NCBI RefSeq assembly: GCF_016909495.1
Contig: NZ_JAFBFW010000005.1
Span: forward strand, 496,001 to 560,000
From: Pantoea coffeiphila
Lineage (GTDB): Bacteria > Pseudomonadota > Gammaproteobacteria > Enterobacterales > Enterobacteriaceae
Length of the DNA stretch: 64,000 bases
Reading direction: 5' to 3'
Shown here: positions 60,756-64,000 of the stretch, in pieces
Layout of the letters: every line of letters starts with the position of its first letter
Numbering within the stretch: the stretch's first letter is position 1
Translations under genes and position numbers: made by a program
The notes under the pieces: generated by a model
What the model was told of the DNA's origin: nothing
Databases searched by the model: none
Seen by the model: only the letters and a program-made list of their open reading frames with translations

Positions 60756-61157
60756 TTAATTGGAGACTTTCAGTGCCGAGCCCTGACAAATCGCCTGGCG
60801 ATAGCATCCCTGTGCTGAACTCACAATTTCACACTTGTGCAGCAGTACAGCATTGGCCTTCATGCCTGAAGCCCGGACCTGCATGCGCTTGCGTGCAGTC
60901 GCAATATTCGGTGGAGAGTCCTGGGTGCTGCTTTGGCAGTCATCACCGTACACTTCTCCTAGATCGCGGAAAGGCTTGCTGACCAGTTCAGCCGCATCGG
61001 TATACAGTTTTACCGGAGCTGGATGAGCGGCGGGTTTAGCGCGAGCAGGTTCCGTTTGCGCTGGTTTCTCGATTGGCGTGATGGGCTGGTAGGGTTTCTG
61101 CAGCAGCGAACAGCCTGTCAGCGACAGGGCCAGCAAACAGAGCGGCAAAACACGCAT
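60756..61157 (-). CDS. rcsF: Rcs stress sensor outer-membrane lipoprotein RcsF
   Basis: Detects damage to the outer membrane and peptidoglycan and activates the Rcs phosphorelay through IgaA. 133 residues; lipobox SLTGC, a proline-rich disordered linker (AQTEPARAKPAAHPAP) that threads through BamA-OMP complexes in E. coli, and the C-terminal domain KPFRDLGEVYGDDCQ with four cysteines. This copy is the closer match to E. coli RcsF. GAGGA precedes the ATG. A paralogue follows on the same strand. Confidence 0.96.
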   Translation of the reverse strand: MRVLPLCLLALSLTGCSLLQKPYQPITPIEKPAQTEPARAKPAAHPAPVKLYTDAAELVSKPFRDLGEVYGDDCQSSTQDSPPNIATARKRMQVRASGMKANAVLLHKCEIVSSAQGCYRQAICQGSALKVSN

Positions 61158-61258
61158 GGGGAATCCTCATGTTCGGTAAAAGTGGCGTTATTGAAGCAAG
61201 CCGTAGCAGAAATAACAAGGGGAGAGCGGGATATGCAGAACGAGAGTCGTTTATTCGT

Positions 61259-61289
61259 AAAACATGCAGGCCGCTGGCACGGCCTGCAT
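61259..61289 (-). terminator. terminator after metQ
   Basis: ATGCAGGCCG (61264-61273) and CGGCCTGCAT (61280-61289) pair perfectly; on the minus strand TTTT follows. Confidence 0.8.
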
Positions 61290-61296
61290 TAACCTA

Positions 61297-62112
61297 TTAC
61301 CAGCCTTTAACCGCGCCGCCGTTAAAGGTTTTGTTAGCCGCTTCGTTAACTTCGTCAGACTGATAGGCCTGAACGAATTTCTTCACGTTTTCTGCGTCTT
61401 TATTATCTTCGCGCGCAACGATCAGATTAACGTACGGGGAGTTTTTATCTTCTACGAAGATACCGTCTTTCGCCGGAGTCAGGCCGATCTGGCTGGCGTA
61501 GGTAGTGTTAATCACCGCCAGTGCGATCTGCTGATCGTCCAGGGAGCGCGGCAGCTGTGGCGCTTCCAGCTCAACCAGCTTGATGTTTTTCGGGTTCTCA
61601 ACAACATCCAGTGAGGTTGGCAGCAGACCAACGCCATCTTTCAGTTTAATCAGGCCCACTTTCTGCAGCAGCAGCAGTGAACGACCCAGGTTGGTTGGAT
61701 CGTTTGGAATGGCAACCTGCGCGCCTTCCTGCAGTTCATCCAGTGATTTGATTTTTTTCGAATAGCCGGCAATCGGATAAACGAAGGAGTTACCCACGGA
61801 AACAAGTTTGTAGCCACGATCTTTGATCTGCTGATCGAGGTATGGCTTATGCTGGAAGGCATTGACGTCAATATCGCCTTTGCTCAGTGCTTCGTTAGGC
61901 AGTACATAGTCGTTAAACGTCACCAGCTCCACGTTCAGGCCATATTTCTCTTTCGCCACTTTCTGTGCCACTTCAGCAACCTGCTGCTCGGCACCGACAA
62001 TCACACCCACCTTGATGTGGTTTGGATCTTTCTCTTTCTGATCGCAGCCAACCAGAGCCAGAGTACCGATAAGTGCGCCTACGGCAGCAAACGTTTTAAA
62101 ATTAAAAGACAT
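61297..62112 (-). CDS. metQ: methionine-binding lipoprotein MetQ
   Basis: Substrate-binding protein of the D/L-methionine ABC importer, 271 residues. Signal and lipobox ALVGCDQ (Cys at about 23), then IKVGVIVGAEQQVAEVAQKVA, VTFNDYVLPNEALSKGDIDVNAFQHKPYL and VAIPNDPTNLGRSLLLLQ. The end NGGAVKGW is typical. Last gene of metNIQ; 35 bases after metI. Confidence 0.97.
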   Translation of the reverse strand: MSFNFKTFAAVGALIGTLALVGCDQKEKDPNHIKVGVIVGAEQQVAEVAQKVAKEKYGLNVELVTFNDYVLPNEALSKGDIDVNAFQHKPYLDQQIKDRGYKLVSVGNSFVYPIAGYSKKIKSLDELQEGAQVAIPNDPTNLGRSLLLLQKVGLIKLKDGVGLLPTSLDVVENPKNIKLVELEAPQLPRSLDDQQIALAVINTTYASQIGLTPAKDGIFVEDKNSPYVNLIVAREDNKDAENVKKFVQAYQSDEVNEAANKTFNGGAVKGW

Positions 62113-62147
62113 GTCCCTTCCTTAAATAACGAATATTACTGTTGTGT

Positions 62148-62801
62148 TTACTTATGAGTGACCGCGCGAACAATGCGATCGCCGCCAAACTGAATCAAAT
62201 ACACCAGAACAACCAGCAGGACTAAAACGGTATTCATCACCGTGGCGTTGTAACCAATATAGCCATACTGATAGCCAATCTGTCCCAGGCCGCCTGCGCC
62301 CACTGCACCGCCCATTGCGGAGTAACCCACCAGGGTGATCAAAGTAATAGTAGCTGCATTCACCAGACCCGGCAGCGCTTCCGGTAGCAGAACCTTGCAG
62401 ATGATTTGCAGCGGGGTGGCACCCATCGCGCGCGAGGCTTCAATCAGACCGGTTGGCAGCTCCAGCAGGGTGTTTTCCACCATACGTGCAATAAACGGTG
62501 CCGCACCAATGGTCAACGGTACAATCGCCGCCTGAAGACCGATAGAGGTTCCGACAATCATTCGGGTGAATGGAATCATCCACACCAGCAGTATAATGAA
62601 AGGAATCGAGCGGAAGATGTTAACCACCGCCGACAGCACGCGATAGAGCTTTGCGTTCGCGATAATCTGTCCCGGGCGGGTTACATACAGCAGTACGCCG
62701 ACCGGCAGACCGATAACAAAACCGAAAAAGCCGGAGACAAAGGTCATCATCAGGGTTTCCCAGATGCCGCGGCCCATTAACCACATCATTGCCTCAGACA
62801 T
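62148..62801 (-). CDS. metI: methionine ABC transporter permease MetI
   Basis: 217 residues with five membrane segments. The EAA loop that contacts MetN is [25 protein letters not shown] at about residue 130; [19 protein letters not shown] is the start. Its 5' end overlaps metN by eight bases, so the two are translationally coupled. Confidence 0.97.
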   Translation of the reverse strand: MSEAMMWLMGRGIWETLMMTFVSGFFGFVIGLPVGVLLYVTRPGQIIANAKLYRVLSAVVNIFRSIPFIILLVWMIPFTRMIVGTSIGLQAAIVPLTIGAAPFIARMVENTLLELPTGLIEASRAMGATPLQIICKVLLPEALPGLVNAATITLITLVGYSAMGGAVGAGGLGQIGYQYGYIGYNATVMNTVLVLLVVLVYLIQFGGDRIVRAVTHK

Positions 62802-63825
62802 AACCTAGTACCTCTACCTTTACGTGATTTTGCTGCAGAAACGCGATAGCGGCCTGGGTATCGTCGGCGCTACCGTGGATTTCGGCCAGCATAATGCCGA
62901 ACTTGACGCCGCCTGCGTAATCCATCTGCGCGCTGATAATGTTGTTGTTCACATTGAAACGGCGGGCGGATTCAGACAACAGTGGCGCATCTACCGACTG
63001 GCCGGTAAATTCCAGTCGCAGTAAAGGAACGGTATTCTCACGGGCTTCAGGGGACAGGCGCTGAAGGTAATCTTCAGGAATATCCAGATGCAGTGTGGAC
63101 TGAATAAACTGTTGGGCCAGCGGCGTCTTAGGATGGGAGAAGACCTCGCTCACCGTATCCTGTTCAATCAGCTTGCCGTCACTAATCACCGCGACGCAGT
63201 CACAGATGCGTTTCACAACGTCCATTTCATGGGTGATCAACAGAATGGTGATACCCAGGCGGCGGTTAATATCCTTCAGCAATTCAAGAATTGAACGCGT
63301 GGTTGCCGGATCGAGGGCGCTGGTGGCCTCATCGCACAGCAGAACTTTTGGGTTGCTGGCCAGCGCGCGAGCAATTGCCACACGTTGCTTCTGACCGCCG
63401 GAAAGGTTGGCAGGCCAGGAGTCATACTTATCGGCCAGGCCGACCAGTTCCAGCAACTCAACCACGCGGTTCTTTATTTCTGCTTTCGACATACTGCCCA
63501 ACTCCAGCGGCAGCGCAACGTTGCCTGCAACAGTTCGGGAGTTCAGCAGATTAAAATGCTGGAAGATCATGCCAATCTGGCGGCGTGCCAGCGTCAGCTG
63601 TGCTGATGAGAGCGTGGTGAGATCCTGATTATCGACCAGCACTTTACCGGAGGTCGGGCGCTCCAGCAGATTCACACAGCGAATAAGGGTACTTTTACCG
63701 GCGCCGGAAGCACCGATAACCCCGTAAATTTGCCCGGCAGGCACGTGCAGGCTGACATCGGACAGCGCTGTAATCGTGCGTGAACCCTGCTGGAACACTT
63801 TGGTGATATTTGAAAGTTTTATCAT
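62794..63825 (-). CDS. metN: methionine ABC transporter ATP-binding protein MetN
   Basis: 343 residues from the ATG at 63823-63825; an upstream in-frame start would add 14 residues not found in relatives. Walker [10 protein letters not shown], signature [15 protein letters not shown], Walker [14 protein letters not shown] and the C-terminal C2 regulatory domain ([20 protein letters not shown]), which binds methionine and causes trans-inhibition. First gene of metNIQ, about 80 bases downstream of a promoter with MetJ boxes. Confidence 0.98.
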   Translation of the reverse strand: MIKLSNITKVFQQGSRTITALSDVSLHVPAGQIYGVIGASGAGKSTLIRCVNLLERPTSGKVLVDNQDLTTLSSAQLTLARRQIGMIFQHFNLLNSRTVAGNVALPLELGSMSKAEIKNRVVELLELVGLADKYDSWPANLSGGQKQRVAIARALASNPKVLLCDEATSALDPATTRSILELLKDINRRLGITILLITHEMDVVKRICDCVAVISDGKLIEQDTVSEVFSHPKTPLAQQFIQSTLHLDIPEDYLQRLSPEARENTVPLLRLEFTGQSVDAPLLSESARRFNVNNNIISAQMDYAGGVKFGIMLAEIHGSADDTQAAIAFLQQNHVKVEVLGYV

Positions 63826-63903
63826 TGCTTTATTTATTATCGTGATGGGGTTGTCCGTGGCGTTCATTCTTATGCATCTGGCAGTAAAGCCGAACGCAAG
63901 TGG

Positions 63904-63932
63904 ATGTTAAGGCATCCAGACGTCTAAATCAA
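63904..63932 (-). promoter_or_regulatory. metN promoter with MetJ operator in the spacer
   Basis: On the minus strand TTGATT (63927-63932) and TAACAT (63904-63909) are exactly 17 bases apart. The spacer contains a perfect met box AGACGTCT (63918-63925) and, next to it, AGGCATCC (63910-63917), which matches five of eight positions. MetJ binds such tandem 8-base boxes with SAM, so methionine sufficiency should repress metNIQ. Confidence 0.85.
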
Positions 63933-64000
63933 TCGAAGTCATTCAAACTGGCATTCTCTCTTCTATGGCAATCGTGAGATACTCTATGGCAAATTTTTTA

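Noticed and set aside
63965-64000. Start of gmhB at the right edge
   Set aside because: gmhB is expected here by synteny, but the visible bases do not translate into a GmhB N-terminus, so the gene, if present, starts beyond the window.

Overview
The window is a stretch of core chromosome from an Enterobacterales bacterium. Gene order follows the E. coli panB-to-metN segment almost gene for gene. The AT-rich accessory insert, the tandem rcsF genes, and the absence here of clcA, yadS, cdaR, yaeI and yaeF suggest Erwiniaceae (Erwinia or Pantoea). That placement is inference; the genus cannot be fixed from this sequence alone. I see no rRNA, tRNA, IS element, prophage or CRISPR array.

Layout. 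1-5103 (minus): start of panB, then folK-pcnB, gluQ, dksA, sfsA and thpR (folate and pantothenate synthesis, RNA polyadenylation, tRNA modification, stringent-response cofactor). 5180-10306 (plus): helicase hrpB and peptidoglycan synthase mrcB. 10307-11619: AT-rich insert carrying a class A acid phosphatase whose 3' end is frameshifted by a 34-bp tandem duplication. 11620-17531: ferrichrome uptake fhuACDB behind a Fur-box-like promoter. 17654-23112: hemL, erpA, a small pilin-like gene, mtnN-btuF and dgt. 23259-29992: degP, yaeH, dapD, glnD and map.

30361-50163 is the large plus-strand block for translation, envelope assembly, lipid synthesis and replication: rpsB-tsf, pyrH, frr, ispC, uppS, cdsA, rseP, bamA, skp, lpxD, fabZ, lpxA, lpxB, rnhB, dnaE, accA. 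An ERIC repeat lies between pyrH and frr. 50295-57552: a Tat-type lipoprotein of unknown function, ldcC, yaeR, tilS, a small cytochrome c, rof/yaeP (minus), yaeQ-arfB and a one-domain nlpE. 57624-63825 (minus): proS, trmO, two tandem rcsF genes, and metNIQ behind a promoter whose spacer is filled by MetJ boxes.

The genes mostly serve housekeeping: lipid A and outer-membrane protein assembly (lpxD/A/B, fabZ, bamA, skp, rseP, degP), isoprenoid and phospholipid precursors, and translation. Envelope-stress sensing recurs (RseP, DegP, NlpE, RcsF). The most unusual points are the duplicated RcsF sensor, the shortened NlpE, the duplicated and frameshifted phosphatase tail, a ThpR lacking its first catalytic histidine, and the AUU start of pcnB. 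I found no wholly new multi-gene system.
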